Shown: piece by piece, positions 32,857 through 42,026 of the stretch
How the letters are laid out: each line of letters begins with the position of its first letter
Numbering within the stretch: the stretch's first letter is position 1
DNA from: CAMXAS01 sp964442435
GTDB lineage: Bacteria > Bacteroidota > Bacteroidia > Bacteroidales > P3
Assembly (NCBI GenBank): GCA_964442435.1
Contig: CAYTZG010000014.1
Span: forward strand, 1 to 53,703
DNA: 53,703 bases
Direction of reading: 5' to 3'
Translations under genes and position numbers: made by a program
Notes under the pieces: model-generated
What the model was told of the DNA's origin: nothing
The model's database searches: none
What the model saw: only the letters and a program-made list of their open reading frames with translations

Positions 32857-34486
32857 CCTGTCGGCTTATCTGCAAAACGCCGGATTCGCGTGCGAAACGC
32901 TGAATCCGACCCAACAAGTGGAAACTTTGGGCGTAAAGCCGGACGTATGGCCGGACTTGGCCGCCTTTCTGAAAACCGATGCCAACCTGGCGTTCGACTT
33001 TCTGAGCTATATGGTGGGTTTGGACGAGGGCGAAGACGGCCTGAGCGTGCTCTACCGCCTTTATTCCTATCAACACGGCCATACCGTGGTGGTCAAGGTG
33101 CGCACCGACCGCGGGACGGCCGCCATCCCCACCGTCAGCCACCTGTGGCAGTCGGCCCTGTTGGAGGAACGCGAGGTGTTCGACTTTTTCGGCATCCGTT
33201 TCCTGAACCACCCCGATATGCGGCGGCTCTATCTGCGCAACGACTGGAACGGCCATCCGCTCCGCAAGGACTACGATGCCGACCCGACGCTGAACCCGGT
33301 GCCGACCAAGCCCGAAAAGCTGACGGACGCGCAGCCGGTTTTCTATACCGACCGCACGACGGGCGCCACGACCGAAGGCAAAAACCGCCTGTTTGAAGAA
33401 GAGGAATACGTCGTCAACTTCGGGCCGCAACACCCGGCCACGCACGGCGTACTGCACTTTCAGGTGTCGTTGGAGGGCGAAATCGTGCGCAAGGTGGATC
33501 CGCACTGCGGCTATATCCACCGCGGCATCGAAAAGATGTGCGAAAGCCTGACCTACCCGCAGACGCTTGCGCTGACCGACCGGCTCGACTACCTCTCGGC
33601 CCATCAGAACCGCCACGCGCTCTGCGCCTGCATCGAGGAGGCCTTGGGGCTGGAGATTCCGTTGCGCGCCCAATACATCCGCGCCATCATGGACGAGCTG
33701 ACGCGTATCCAATCGCACCTGCTGTTCTATTCGACGTTCTGCATGGATATGGGCGGTCTGACGCCGTTTTTCTACGGTTTCCGCGACCGCGAGAAAATCC
33801 TCAACCTGTTCGAGGACACGACGGGCGGCCGGCTCATACAGAACTACAATATGATAGGCGGTGTGGCCGCCGACCTGCACCCCGACTTTCTGCGCAAAAC
33901 GGCCGAATTTATCCGCTACCTGCCCACCGTGTTGCCCGAATACCATAAAGTGTTCACGGGCAACGTCATCGTGCGTCAACGCACCAAGGGCATCGGGCTG
34001 CTGACCAAAGAGGAAGCGGCCTCCTACGGTATCACGGGGCCTTCGGCACGCGCCTCCGGCCTGTCGTGCGACCTGCGGAAGCTTCACCCCTATGGCGTCT
34101 ATGACCGTCTGGAATTCAACGAGGTGCTGTACCAAAACGGCGACTGCTTCGACCGCTACTGCGTCCGCATGGACGAAATCCATGAGTCGCTCAAGCTGTT
34201 GGATCAATTGCTGACCCAAATCCCGGATGGTGATTACGCCTTGAAGACCAAGCCATTGATTAAGTTGCCGGAAGGCGACTACTTCAAATTGGTGGAAGCC
34301 TCGCGCGGCATATTCGGCGTGTTCATCGAAAGCCGCGGCGACAAATACCCCTACCGCGTCAAGTTCCGCTCCACGGGGCTGCCGCTCGTGGGCGCCGTGG
34401 ACCATTTGGCTTCGGGCCACAAAATCGCCGACCTCATTGTCGTGGGCGCGTCGTTGGATTACGTGGTGCCGGATATTGACCGATAA
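32849..34486 (+). CDS. nuoCD: NADH-quinone oxidoreductase subunit C/D fusion
   Basis: 545 residues. The NuoC part (about 1-150) ends with EEREVFDFFGIRFLNHPDMRRLYL-type sequence; the NuoD part starts near 185 with YVVNFGPQHPATHGVLHF and contains GYIHRGIEKMCE and ALTDRLDYLSAHQN, the quinone-site region. The fusion of C and D is found in several bacterial groups, including Bacteroidota. It couples quinone reduction to the membrane arm together with NuoB and NuoH. The end is 32 bp before nuoH. Confidence 0.96.
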   Translation: MNNLSAYLQNAGFACETLNPTQQVETLGVKPDVWPDLAAFLKTDANLAFDFLSYMVGLDEGEDGLSVLYRLYSYQHGHTVVVKVRTDRGTAAIPTVSHLWQSALLEEREVFDFFGIRFLNHPDMRRLYLRNDWNGHPLRKDYDADPTLNPVPTKPEKLTDAQPVFYTDRTTGATTEGKNRLFEEEEYVVNFGPQHPATHGVLHFQVSLEGEIVRKVDPHCGYIHRGIEKMCESLTYPQTLALTDRLDYLSAHQNRHALCACIEEALGLEIPLRAQYIRAIMDELTRIQSHLLFYSTFCMDMGGLTPFFYGFRDREKILNLFEDTTGGRLIQNYNMIGGVAADLHPDFLRKTAEFIRYLPTVLPEYHKVFTGNVIVRQRTKGIGLLTKEEAASYGITGPSARASGLSCDLRKLHPYGVYDRLEFNEVLYQNGDCFDRYCVRMDEIHESLKLLDQLLTQIPDGDYALKTKPLIKLPEGDYFKLVEASRGIFGVFIESRGDKYPYRVKFRSTGLPLVGAVDHLASGHKIADLIVVGASLDYVVPDIDR

Positions 34487-34518
34487 AGACCTGATACAGA
34501 CAAAGACTTGATAAACCT

Positions 34519-35595
34519 ATGTTTGATTTTGCAAGCGTGACCGGCTGGATAGACCACTTCCTCAGAAGCTATCTGCCCGGCGGATTGAGTTTTTTCATCG
34601 AGTGCGTGCTCATCGGCGTGGTCATTTTGGTGGCTTACGCCGTCATCGCCTTGGTGATGATTTTGGCCGAACGCAAGGTGTGCGCGGCCTTCCAGTGCCG
34701 TCTGGGCCCCAACCGCGTCGGCCCGTGGGGGCTGTGCCAGACCGTGGCCGACATGGTGAAAATCCTGACGAAAGAAATCATGTCCATCAACCATGTGGAC
34801 CGCTTTCTATACAACCTGGCGCCCTTTGTCGTCATCATCGCTTCGGTGCTGACGTTCAGCTGCATCCCGTTCGCCAAGGGCCTGCAGGTGCTGGACTTCA
34901 ACGTGGGCGTGTTCTTCATGATGGCCGTCTCGTCCATCGGCATCGTGGGCATCCTGCTGGCCGGTTGGTCGAGCAACAACAAGTTCTCGATGATCGGCGC
35001 CATGCGCAGCGGGGCGCAGATGATCAGCTACGAGCTGTCCATCGGGCTGAGCCTGCTGACGATTGTGGTGCTCTCCGGCACGATGCAGATGTCGGAAATC
35101 GTAGAGGCGCAGAACGACCTGTGGTTTATCTTCAAGGGGCATATCCCGGCCTTTGTCGCGTTTGTCGTCTATCTCGTGGCCGGCACGGCCGAGACCAACC
35201 GCGGCCCGTTCGACCTGCCCGAAGCCGAATCGGAACTGACGGCGGGCTACCATACCGAATATTCGGGTATGCACTTCGGCTTCTATTATGTGGCCGAATT
35301 CGTGAACGCCTTTATCGTGGCGGCCCTGGCGGCGACGCTGTTCCTCGGCGGCTGGATGCCGCTCCATATTCCGGGCTGGGACGGCTTCAACGCCGTGATG
35401 GACTACATTCCCTCCGTGCTGTGGTTCTTCGGCAAAACCGCCCTGCTGATTTTTGTCCTCATGTGGTTCAAATGGACCTTCCCGCGTCTGCGCATCGACC
35501 AGCTGCTGGCGTTGGAATGGCGTTACCTGTTGCCGCTCAACCTCTGCAACCTGCTGGTTATGGTGGTGGTTGTGGCCTGCGGCTGGCATTTTTAA
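34519..35595 (+). CDS. nuoH: NADH-quinone oxidoreductase subunit H
   Basis: Membrane subunit forming the quinone tunnel. 358 residues with about eight helices. Typical segments are AERKVCAAFQCRLGPNRVGPWG (start AERKV, then LGPNRVGP), AGTAETNRGPFDLPEAESEL, and EYSGMHFGFYYVAEF. The glutamates in the loop between helices 5 and 6 are kept. Confidence 0.97.
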   Translation: MFDFASVTGWIDHFLRSYLPGGLSFFIECVLIGVVILVAYAVIALVMILAERKVCAAFQCRLGPNRVGPWGLCQTVADMVKILTKEIMSINHVDRFLYNLAPFVVIIASVLTFSCIPFAKGLQVLDFNVGVFFMMAVSSIGIVGILLAGWSSNNKFSMIGAMRSGAQMISYELSIGLSLLTIVVLSGTMQMSEIVEAQNDLWFIFKGHIPAFVAFVVYLVAGTAETNRGPFDLPEAESELTAGYHTEYSGMHFGFYYVAEFVNAFIVAALAATLFLGGWMPLHIPGWDGFNAVMDYIPSVLWFFGKTALLIFVLMWFKWTFPRLRIDQLLALEWRYLLPLNLCNLLVMVVVVACGWHF

Positions 35596-35606
35596 ACGAT
35601 GAAACG

Positions 35607-36056
35607 ATGAAAGTGTACGATTATTTCCACGATTTCTTCTCGGGCTTGCGCTCGTTGCTCATCGGCATGGGCACGACGCTCAAGATTTTTTTCCGCAAGA
35701 AGACGACCGACCCTTACCCGGCGCACCGGGAAGAGAACTACGTTTCCCCGCGCTTCCGCGGCCGACTCAGTATGCCGCTTGACGAAAACGGCAACCACCG
35801 TTGCATCGCCTGCGGGCTGTGCCAGATGAACTGTCCGAACGAGACGATTCATATCGAGACGCGTACCGAAACGACGCCCGACGGCAAACCGAAAAAAGTG
35901 CTGGCGCGTTATACCTACGACTTGGGTTGCTGCCTGTTTTGCCAGGTCTGCGTGCGGGTGTGCCCGCAACAGGCCATCGCGTTCATACCGGATTATGAAA
36001 ACGCCGTCTTTGAACGCGACAAGTTAGTGTTGACCTTAAATCCTAATACCTTATAG
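35607..36056 (+). CDS. nuoI: NADH-quinone oxidoreductase subunit I
   Basis: Two-[4Fe-4S] ferredoxin-like subunit passing electrons to NuoB. 149 residues. The cluster motifs are CIACGLCQMNCPNE and CLFCQVCVRVCPQQAI. In the absence of NuoEFG in this operon it is a likely entry point for electrons from ferredoxin or flavodoxin (inference). Start ATG at 35607, 11 bp after nuoH. Confidence 0.96.
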   Translation: MKVYDYFHDFFSGLRSLLIGMGTTLKIFFRKKTTDPYPAHREENYVSPRFRGRLSMPLDENGNHRCIACGLCQMNCPNETIHIETRTETTPDGKPKKVLARYTYDLGCCLFCQVCVRVCPQQAIAFIPDYENAVFERDKLVLTLNPNTL

Positions 36057-36060
36057 CCTT

Positions 36061-36582
36061 ATGGAAAACGGATCGTTTGCTTCCACCCTCGTTTTCTTTT
36101 TCTTAGCCGCCGTTATGGTCGTCAGTTCCATTCTAGCGGTCACGACAAAGAAAATCCTGCGGGCGGCCACCTACCTGCTGTTTGTCCTGTTTGCCACGGC
36201 CGGCCTCTATTTCTATCTGAACTACTCGTTTTTAGGGGCGGTTCAGATGACGGTCTACGCCGGCGGTATCATCGTGCTCTACGTCTTTTCCATTTTCCTG
36301 ACCAGTACGGATGAGGAGAAGAACCAACCGATACGGAGCCACCGCCGTTGGCTCGGCTTCATCGCGGCGGCGGCCGGCACGTTGCTCTGTGTCTATCTGT
36401 TCCAAGCCTCCCCTTGGGGCGAGGTCTATCACAGCGCCCCCCAAGAACTGCCGATGAAAGCCATCGGCAACGCCCTGATGAGCGCGGACAAGTTCGGCTA
36501 CATTTTGCCGTTCGAAGCCCTGAGTATTTTATTGTTGGCCTGCATTATAGGCGGTATCTTAATCGCCCGCAAGCGCCGATAG
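36061..36582 (+). CDS. nuoJ: NADH-quinone oxidoreductase subunit J
   Basis: 173 residues with five membrane helices. The third helix region QMTVYAGGIIVLYVFSIFL is typical of NuoJ. It starts 4 bp after the nuoI stop. Confidence 0.94.
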   Translation: MENGSFASTLVFFFLAAVMVVSSILAVTTKKILRAATYLLFVLFATAGLYFYLNYSFLGAVQMTVYAGGIIVLYVFSIFLTSTDEEKNQPIRSHRRWLGFIAAAAGTLLCVYLFQASPWGEVYHSAPQELPMKAIGNALMSADKFGYILPFEALSILLLACIIGGILIARKRR

Positions 36583-36608
36583 CCCTAACCTTAAAAAAAC
36601 GACTGACC

Positions 36609-36929
36609 ATGGCAAACATACCCATGACCTATTACTTGATGCTCAGCACGATATTGTTTTTCGCCGGCATCTATGGCTTCATCACGCGGCGGAACCTGCT
36701 CGCCATGCTGATTTCCATTGAGTTGATTTTGAACGCCACCGATATCAACTTCGCGGTGTTCAACCGTTACCTGTTCCCCGAACACATGGAGGGGCTGTTT
36801 TTCGCCCTGTTCTCCATCGCGATTTCGGCGGCGGAGACGGCCATCGCCATTGCGATTATCATCAACATTTACCGCAACCTCAAACATATCGAAGCCCAAA
36901 AGCTCAACGAACTGAACGATTTGAAATAA
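36609..36929 (+). CDS. nuoK: NADH-quinone oxidoreductase subunit K
   Basis: 106 residues, three membrane helices. Contains LLAMLISIELILNATDINF with the conserved glutamate and a second in AAETAIAIAI, both part of the proton channel. Followed by a 116-bp gap before nuoL, the longest in the operon. Confidence 0.95.
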   Translation: MANIPMTYYLMLSTILFFAGIYGFITRRNLLAMLISIELILNATDINFAVFNRYLFPEHMEGLFFALFSIAISAAETAIAIAIIINIYRNLKHIEAQKLNELNDLK

Positions 36930-37045
36930 ACAAAACAACGCCAAACAAGACTTGCATCAATACTTTAAGTGTGACGATACAACAAATTGGCGATAAATTT
37001 ATTACAAGATAATACTTGAACCAACACTTGAAATAACCTAAGACC
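36930..37045 (+). other. Gap between nuoK and nuoL
   Basis: 116 bp, AT-rich. It contains several ACTTG/ACTTTA repeats (36950-37033) and no recognisable promoter, terminator or reading frame. It may simply be a spacer. Confidence 0.4.
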
Positions 37046-39010
37046 ATGTTCAACAGTTGTTATACCGCTCTGGTACCGCTCCTGCCGCTGTTCAGCTTCG
37101 TTGTGCTGATCGCGTTCGGGCTGCGCCTGCCGGGCAAATGGGCCGGCTACATCGGCTGCGTGCTGACGGGCATCGCCGCGGTGGCGGCCTACTACACGGC
37201 CTGGACGTACTTCTCGCTGCCGTTGGCCGAAGACGGCACGCGACAGGCCGTGGAAGTCCTTTCGTGGGAATGGCTGCGGTTCACGCCCCTGCTCGCCATC
37301 CGGCTCGGCATTTACGTGGACGCGCTCTCGGCCATGATGTGGGTCGTCATCACGACCGTTTCGCTCATGGTGCATATCTACAGCCTCGGCTATATGGCCG
37401 GCGAGAAGGGCTTTGCACGCTACTTTGCGTTCCTCGGCCTGTTCAGCTTCTCGATGCTGGGGCTCGTGGTGGCGCCCAACATCTTCCAGACCTATATCTT
37501 CTGGGAGTTGGTCGGCGTGTCGTCCTACCTGCTCATCGGCTTCTACTATACGAAGCCCGAAGCGGTCTCGGCCTCCAAGAAAGCGTTTATCGTGACGCGC
37601 TTCGCCGACCTCGGCTTCCTGATCGGCATCCTGATTCTCTCGTACTTTACGGGGACGTTTGATTTTCAAACGATTTGCGGAAGCGCTCAGGACGCGGCCG
37701 GCGTGGGCGGCGCGCTGTTCGCGCCCGCCCTGCAAGCCTCATTCTTAGGCTTGTCGGCCCTTTCATGGGCAATGCTGCTGATTTTTATGGGCTGCGCCGG
37801 CAAATCCGCGCTGTTCCCGCTGCATATCTGGCTGCCGGACGCCATGGAAGGGCCGACGCCGGTCTCCGCGCTCATCCATGCCGCCACGATGGTCGTGGCC
37901 GGCGTATTCCTCGTGGCGCGGCTGTTCCCCGTCTATGCGCTCATGACGCCGGGCGTGCTGGAAGTCATCGCCTACGTGGCGGCCTTCACCTCGCTCTACG
38001 CCGCCGTCGTGGCCTGTGTGCAGACCGACATCAAGCGCGTGCTGGCGTTCTCCACGATTTCGCAAATCGGCTTCATGATGGTGGCCTTGGGCGTTTCCGG
38101 CTACGGCGGCCACGCCGGCGAAGGCTACACGGCCTCCCTGTTCCACCTCTTTACGCACGCCTTTTTCAAGGCCCTGCTGTTCCTCTGCGCCGGCGCCATC
38201 ATCCATACCGTGCACAGCAACGAGATGAAGGCCATGGGCGGCCTGCGCCGCTATATGCCCGTCACGCACCTGTGCTTCCTTATCGGCTGTCTGGCCATCG
38301 CGGGCATCCCGCCCTTCTCCGGCTTCTTCAGCAAGGACGGCATCCTGGCGGCCGCCTTTGCGTTCAACCCTTGGATGGGCGTCCTGATGACGACCATCGC
38401 CGGATTGACGGCCTTCTATATGTTCCGCCTTTACTGCCGCATCTTCCACGGGCCGTACAGCGGTGACACCGCCGCACAACCGGCTGAGGCCGAACATCAT
38501 ACGCCCCACGAGGCGCCGGCCGTCATGACCGCGCCCCTCGTCTTCCTCGCGCTGCTCAGCCTCCTGACGGGCTTCATCCCGTTCGGCGACTTCCTCAGCA
38601 GCGACGGCCACCCGCACGCCTTCCCGCTCCAAACCGCGGTGGCCGTGTGCAGCGTGCTGACCGCCCTCGTTGGCATCGGCATCGCGCTCTACGCCTATGG
38701 CCGCGGGCCGCGTCCCGCCTTCCAACGCATGGCCGAGCAGCCCAATGCGTTCCTGCGCGCCGCCAAGAACCGCTTTTACATCGACCGATTCTACCTGTTC
38801 ATCACGCACCGGCTCATCTTCCAAGGCATTTCCACAGCCCTGGCATGGTTTGACCGGCGCGTCATCGACGGCGTGGTCTTCGGCTCGGGCAAACTGACCG
38901 AAAAAATAGCCCGCAGAATCCGCTTCATACAGTCGGGACAGTTGCAGACCTATGCGCTTATCCTGCTGTTGGGCGTCTTGTGCCTGATAGGGCTCGTTTT
39001 ATACTTATAG
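37046..39010 (+). CDS. nuoL: NADH-quinone oxidoreductase subunit L
   Basis: Antiporter-like proton pump subunit of complex I. 654 residues, more than a dozen helices. Landmarks are FFWELVG-type IFWELVGVSSYLLIGFYY, GCAGKSALFPLHIWLPDAMEGPTPVSALIHAATMV (shown in parts: KSALFPLHIWLPDAM, SALIHAATMV), and FSGFFSKDGIL. A long C-terminal amphipathic segment (about 560-630) and a last helix are present as in normal NuoL. Confidence 0.97.
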   Translation: MFNSCYTALVPLLPLFSFVVLIAFGLRLPGKWAGYIGCVLTGIAAVAAYYTAWTYFSLPLAEDGTRQAVEVLSWEWLRFTPLLAIRLGIYVDALSAMMWVVITTVSLMVHIYSLGYMAGEKGFARYFAFLGLFSFSMLGLVVAPNIFQTYIFWELVGVSSYLLIGFYYTKPEAVSASKKAFIVTRFADLGFLIGILILSYFTGTFDFQTICGSAQDAAGVGGALFAPALQASFLGLSALSWAMLLIFMGCAGKSALFPLHIWLPDAMEGPTPVSALIHAATMVVAGVFLVARLFPVYALMTPGVLEVIAYVAAFTSLYAAVVACVQTDIKRVLAFSTISQIGFMMVALGVSGYGGHAGEGYTASLFHLFTHAFFKALLFLCAGAIIHTVHSNEMKAMGGLRRYMPVTHLCFLIGCLAIAGIPPFSGFFSKDGILAAAFAFNPWMGVLMTTIAGLTAFYMFRLYCRIFHGPYSGDTAAQPAEAEHHTPHEAPAVMTAPLVFLALLSLLTGFIPFGDFLSSDGHPHAFPLQTAVAVCSVLTALVGIGIALYAYGRGPRPAFQRMAEQPNAFLRAAKNRFYIDRFYLFITHRLIFQGISTALAWFDRRVIDGVVFGSGKLTEKIARRIRFIQSGQLQTYALILLLGVLCLIGLVLYL

Positions 39011-39031
39011 AATTATAATAAACCGAAAATC

Positions 39032-40513
39032 ATGAACTTTCTCTCTCTGTTCGTGCTCATTCCGATGCTGACCGTCGGCCTGCTGTTCTGCCTCAGGAAA
39101 CCGGCGCATATCCGTCTGCTGTGTGCAAGCGCGGGCCTTGCGTTGCTGATTCTGGCCCTGACGCTGCTCGGGCTGTTCATCCAGGCCCGCAACGGCGGCG
39201 CGACCGACCCCATGCTGTTCCGCGCCGACCTGTGCTGGTACGCGCCTTGGAACATCCACTACAGCGTGGGCGTGGACGGCATTTCCGTGCTCATGCTGTT
39301 GCTCTCGGCCATCATCGTCGTTACGGGCGTATTCGCCTCCTGGCGCATCGACCCGATGCCGAAAGAATACTTCCTATGGTATTTCCTGCTCTCGACGGGC
39401 GTTTTCGGCTTCTTTATCTCGATAGACCTGTTCAGCATGTTCATGTTCTACGAAATCGCGCTGATTCCGATGTTCCTGCTTATCGGCATCTGGGGCAGCG
39501 GCGAGAAGGAACGCGCGGCCATGAAGCTGACGCTCATGCTCATGGGCGGCTCCGCCTTGCTGTTGCTCGGCCTGTTGGGCCTCTACTTCTTCCACGGTGC
39601 CGATTCGATGAACCTGCTGACGCTGGCCGACCGCGGCATGGCGCTTGACGCGCAACGCCGCTTCTTCCCGTTCGTGTTCATCGGCTTCGGCGTGCTGGGC
39701 GCGCTCTTCCCGTTCCACACATGGTCGCCCGACGGCCACGCCTCGGCGCCGACGGCCGTGTCGATGCTGCACGCCGGCGTGCTCATGAAACTGGGCGGCT
39801 ACGGCTGTTTCCGCGTGGCCATCACGCTTATGCCAGAGGCGGCCACGGAACTCTCGTGGATTTTCCTCCTGCTCACGGGCATCAGCGTGGTCTATGGCGC
39901 GTTCTCGGCCTGCGTGCAGACCGACCTCAAATACCTGAACGCCTATTCGTCGGTCAGCCACTGCGGCCTCGTGCTGTTCGCGCTGCTCATGCTCAACCCC
40001 ACGGCCATGACGGGCGGGTTTATGCAGATGCTCTCGCACGGCTTGATGACGGCCCTGTTCTTCGCGCTCATCGGCGGCATCTACGGTCGCACCCACACGC
40101 GCGACATCCGGCTTATGGGCGGCTTGATGAAGGTGATGCCCTACCTCGGCGTCTGCTACGTCATCGCGGGTCTCGCCTCGCTCGGCCTGCCCGGCTTGAG
40201 CGGCTTCGTGGCTGAAATGACCGTCTTCGTCGGGTCGTTCCAAGAAGCCGACCTCTTCCACCGCGTGCTGACGCTCGTGGCCTGCACGTCCATCGTCATC
40301 ACGGCCGTCTATATCCTGCGCGTGGTGGGCAAATTGCTCTACGGCCCGTTGCAGAACCCGCAGCACGCGCTGTTGCCCGACGCAGCCTGGTACGAGAAAG
40401 TGGCCACGGCCACATTGATTGCGGCCATCCTCGTCGTGGGGCTCACGCCGCATTGGATAGCCGATTTGATACACGAAAGTTTAGCGCCCGTCACGGCCAT
40501 GCTCGGCCGTTAG
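39032..40513 (+). CDS. nuoM: NADH-quinone oxidoreductase subunit M
   Basis: Second antiporter-like subunit. 493 residues, about 14 helices. Contains VGVDGISVLMLLLSA, FMFYEIALIPMFLLIGIWG with the conserved glutamate, ALFPFHTWSPDGHASAPTAVS (key part FPFHTWSPDGH), and GLPGLSGFVAEM. Confidence 0.97.
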   Translation: MNFLSLFVLIPMLTVGLLFCLRKPAHIRLLCASAGLALLILALTLLGLFIQARNGGATDPMLFRADLCWYAPWNIHYSVGVDGISVLMLLLSAIIVVTGVFASWRIDPMPKEYFLWYFLLSTGVFGFFISIDLFSMFMFYEIALIPMFLLIGIWGSGEKERAAMKLTLMLMGGSALLLLGLLGLYFFHGADSMNLLTLADRGMALDAQRRFFPFVFIGFGVLGALFPFHTWSPDGHASAPTAVSMLHAGVLMKLGGYGCFRVAITLMPEAATELSWIFLLLTGISVVYGAFSACVQTDLKYLNAYSSVSHCGLVLFALLMLNPTAMTGGFMQMLSHGLMTALFFALIGGIYGRTHTRDIRLMGGLMKVMPYLGVCYVIAGLASLGLPGLSGFVAEMTVFVGSFQEADLFHRVLTLVACTSIVITAVYILRVVGKLLYGPLQNPQHALLPDAAWYEKVATATLIAAILVVGLTPHWIADLIHESLAPVTAMLGR

Positions 40514-40537
40514 CGCAACCCTAAAAGCAAGCAAACT

Positions 40538-41995
40538 ATGGATTTCAGCCAGTTTTTAGCCCTGCACGAAGAAATATCGTTGGTCGCCGTACTCGTGCTA
40601 TTGCTCATCTACGACCTGTTCGCGCCCGAAAGCGGCCGCCGTCACATCCCGCTCGTAGCCTGTCTGCTCCTGCTGGCGCATACGGTGTTCTGCGCCTGCG
40701 ACTTCGCGGCCTCCTCCTGCTGCGCCGCCACGGCCGGCGGACGGACGGCCTTTGCCGGTATGTACACAGCCTCTCAGGCCGCCCTGCTGTTCAAGAACAT
40801 CCTCAACATAGGCGTGTTGCTGGTCTGCCTGCAGGCCTGCCCGTACCTGCGCCGGGAAGACAACGGCATCAAGGCCGGGGAGTTTTACTTCCTGCTGTTC
40901 TCCACGCTGTTCGGTATGTATCTCATGCTCAGCGCGGGGCACTTCCTGCTGTTCTTCATCGGCATGGAAACGGCCTCTATTCCGATGGCCGCCCTCGTCG
41001 CGTTCGACAAATACAAAACGCAGTCGGCCGAAGCGGGCGCCAAATTCATCTTGTCCTCGGCCTTCGCCTCCGGCTTGTCGCTCTTCGGGCTTTCGCTCAT
41101 CTACGGCGGCACGGGCAGCCTCTATTTCGCCGACATCCAGCATGGCCTGACCTATACCCCCCTGCTGTTGGGCGGCATGGTGCTGCTGTGCAGCGGTCTG
41201 TTCTTCAAGATTTCACTCGTGCCCTACCACCTTTGGGCCGCCGACGTTTACGAAGGGGCGCCCACGCCCGTCACCACCTACCTGTCGGTCATCTCCAAGG
41301 GAGCGGGCGTTTTCGCACTCTGCCTCATCCTCACGCACGCATTCCCGCTGTTCATCGATGCCTGGCAGACCGCACTCTACGTATTGATTCTGCTCAGCAT
41401 CACGGTGGGCAACCTGTTCGCGCTGCGGCAGAAGAACATGAAACGCTTTCTCGCGTTCTCGTCCATCTCGCAGGCCGGCTACATCGTGCTGGGTGTCTTT
41501 TCGGCCTCGCCCGCGGGGCTGACCGCCCTCATGTACTATATCTTCGTCTATATCCTCTCCAACGTGGCGGCCTTCGGTGTCGTGCAACTCGTGGAACAGC
41601 ACGCCGGACGGACGGATATAACGGCCTACAACGGGCTCTACAAGGCCAACCCCAAGCTGAGCGTGGTCATGATGTTCGCGCTGTTCTCGCTGGCCGGCAT
41701 CCCGCCGTTCGCCGGTTTCTTCAGCAAGTTCTTCATCTTCGCGGCCACGGCCGAAAACGGCGCGTATGTGCTGTTGCTCATCGCGTTGCTCAATACCGTC
41801 ATCTCGCTCTACTACTATCTGCTCGTGGTCAAGGCCATGTTCATCCTGCCGCCGGCCGAACCCGCCGACGTGCCGGCCTTCAAGAGCGAGGCCGCCCCTA
41901 AACTCGTGCTGATTGTCTGCACGGCCGGCATCCTGCTCGCCGGGCTGGTTTCGTGCCTCTACGCGCTTATCGACCGCACGGTGCTGTTGGGATAA
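40538..41995 (+). CDS. nuoN: NADH-quinone oxidoreductase subunit N
   Basis: Third antiporter-like subunit and last nuo gene. 485 residues. Family segments are FFIGMETASIPMAALVAF, FFKISLVPYHLWAADVYEGAPTPV (key part PYHLWAADVYEGAP), and SLAGIPPFAGFFSKFFIF. A histidine/cysteine-rich segment near residues 50-65 (HTVFCACDFAASSCCAA) is unusual for this subunit. Confidence 0.96.
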   Translation: MDFSQFLALHEEISLVAVLVLLLIYDLFAPESGRRHIPLVACLLLLAHTVFCACDFAASSCCAATAGGRTAFAGMYTASQAALLFKNILNIGVLLVCLQACPYLRREDNGIKAGEFYFLLFSTLFGMYLMLSAGHFLLFFIGMETASIPMAALVAFDKYKTQSAEAGAKFILSSAFASGLSLFGLSLIYGGTGSLYFADIQHGLTYTPLLLGGMVLLCSGLFFKISLVPYHLWAADVYEGAPTPVTTYLSVISKGAGVFALCLILTHAFPLFIDAWQTALYVLILLSITVGNLFALRQKNMKRFLAFSSISQAGYIVLGVFSASPAGLTALMYYIFVYILSNVAAFGVVQLVEQHAGRTDITAYNGLYKANPKLSVVMMFALFSLAGIPPFAGFFSKFFIFAATAENGAYVLLLIALLNTVISLYYYLLVVKAMFILPPAEPADVPAFKSEAAPKLVLIVCTAGILLAGLVSCLYALIDRTVLLG

Positions 41996-42026
41996 AGGAA
42001 TAGCCAAATCAAACAACGGGATACGG

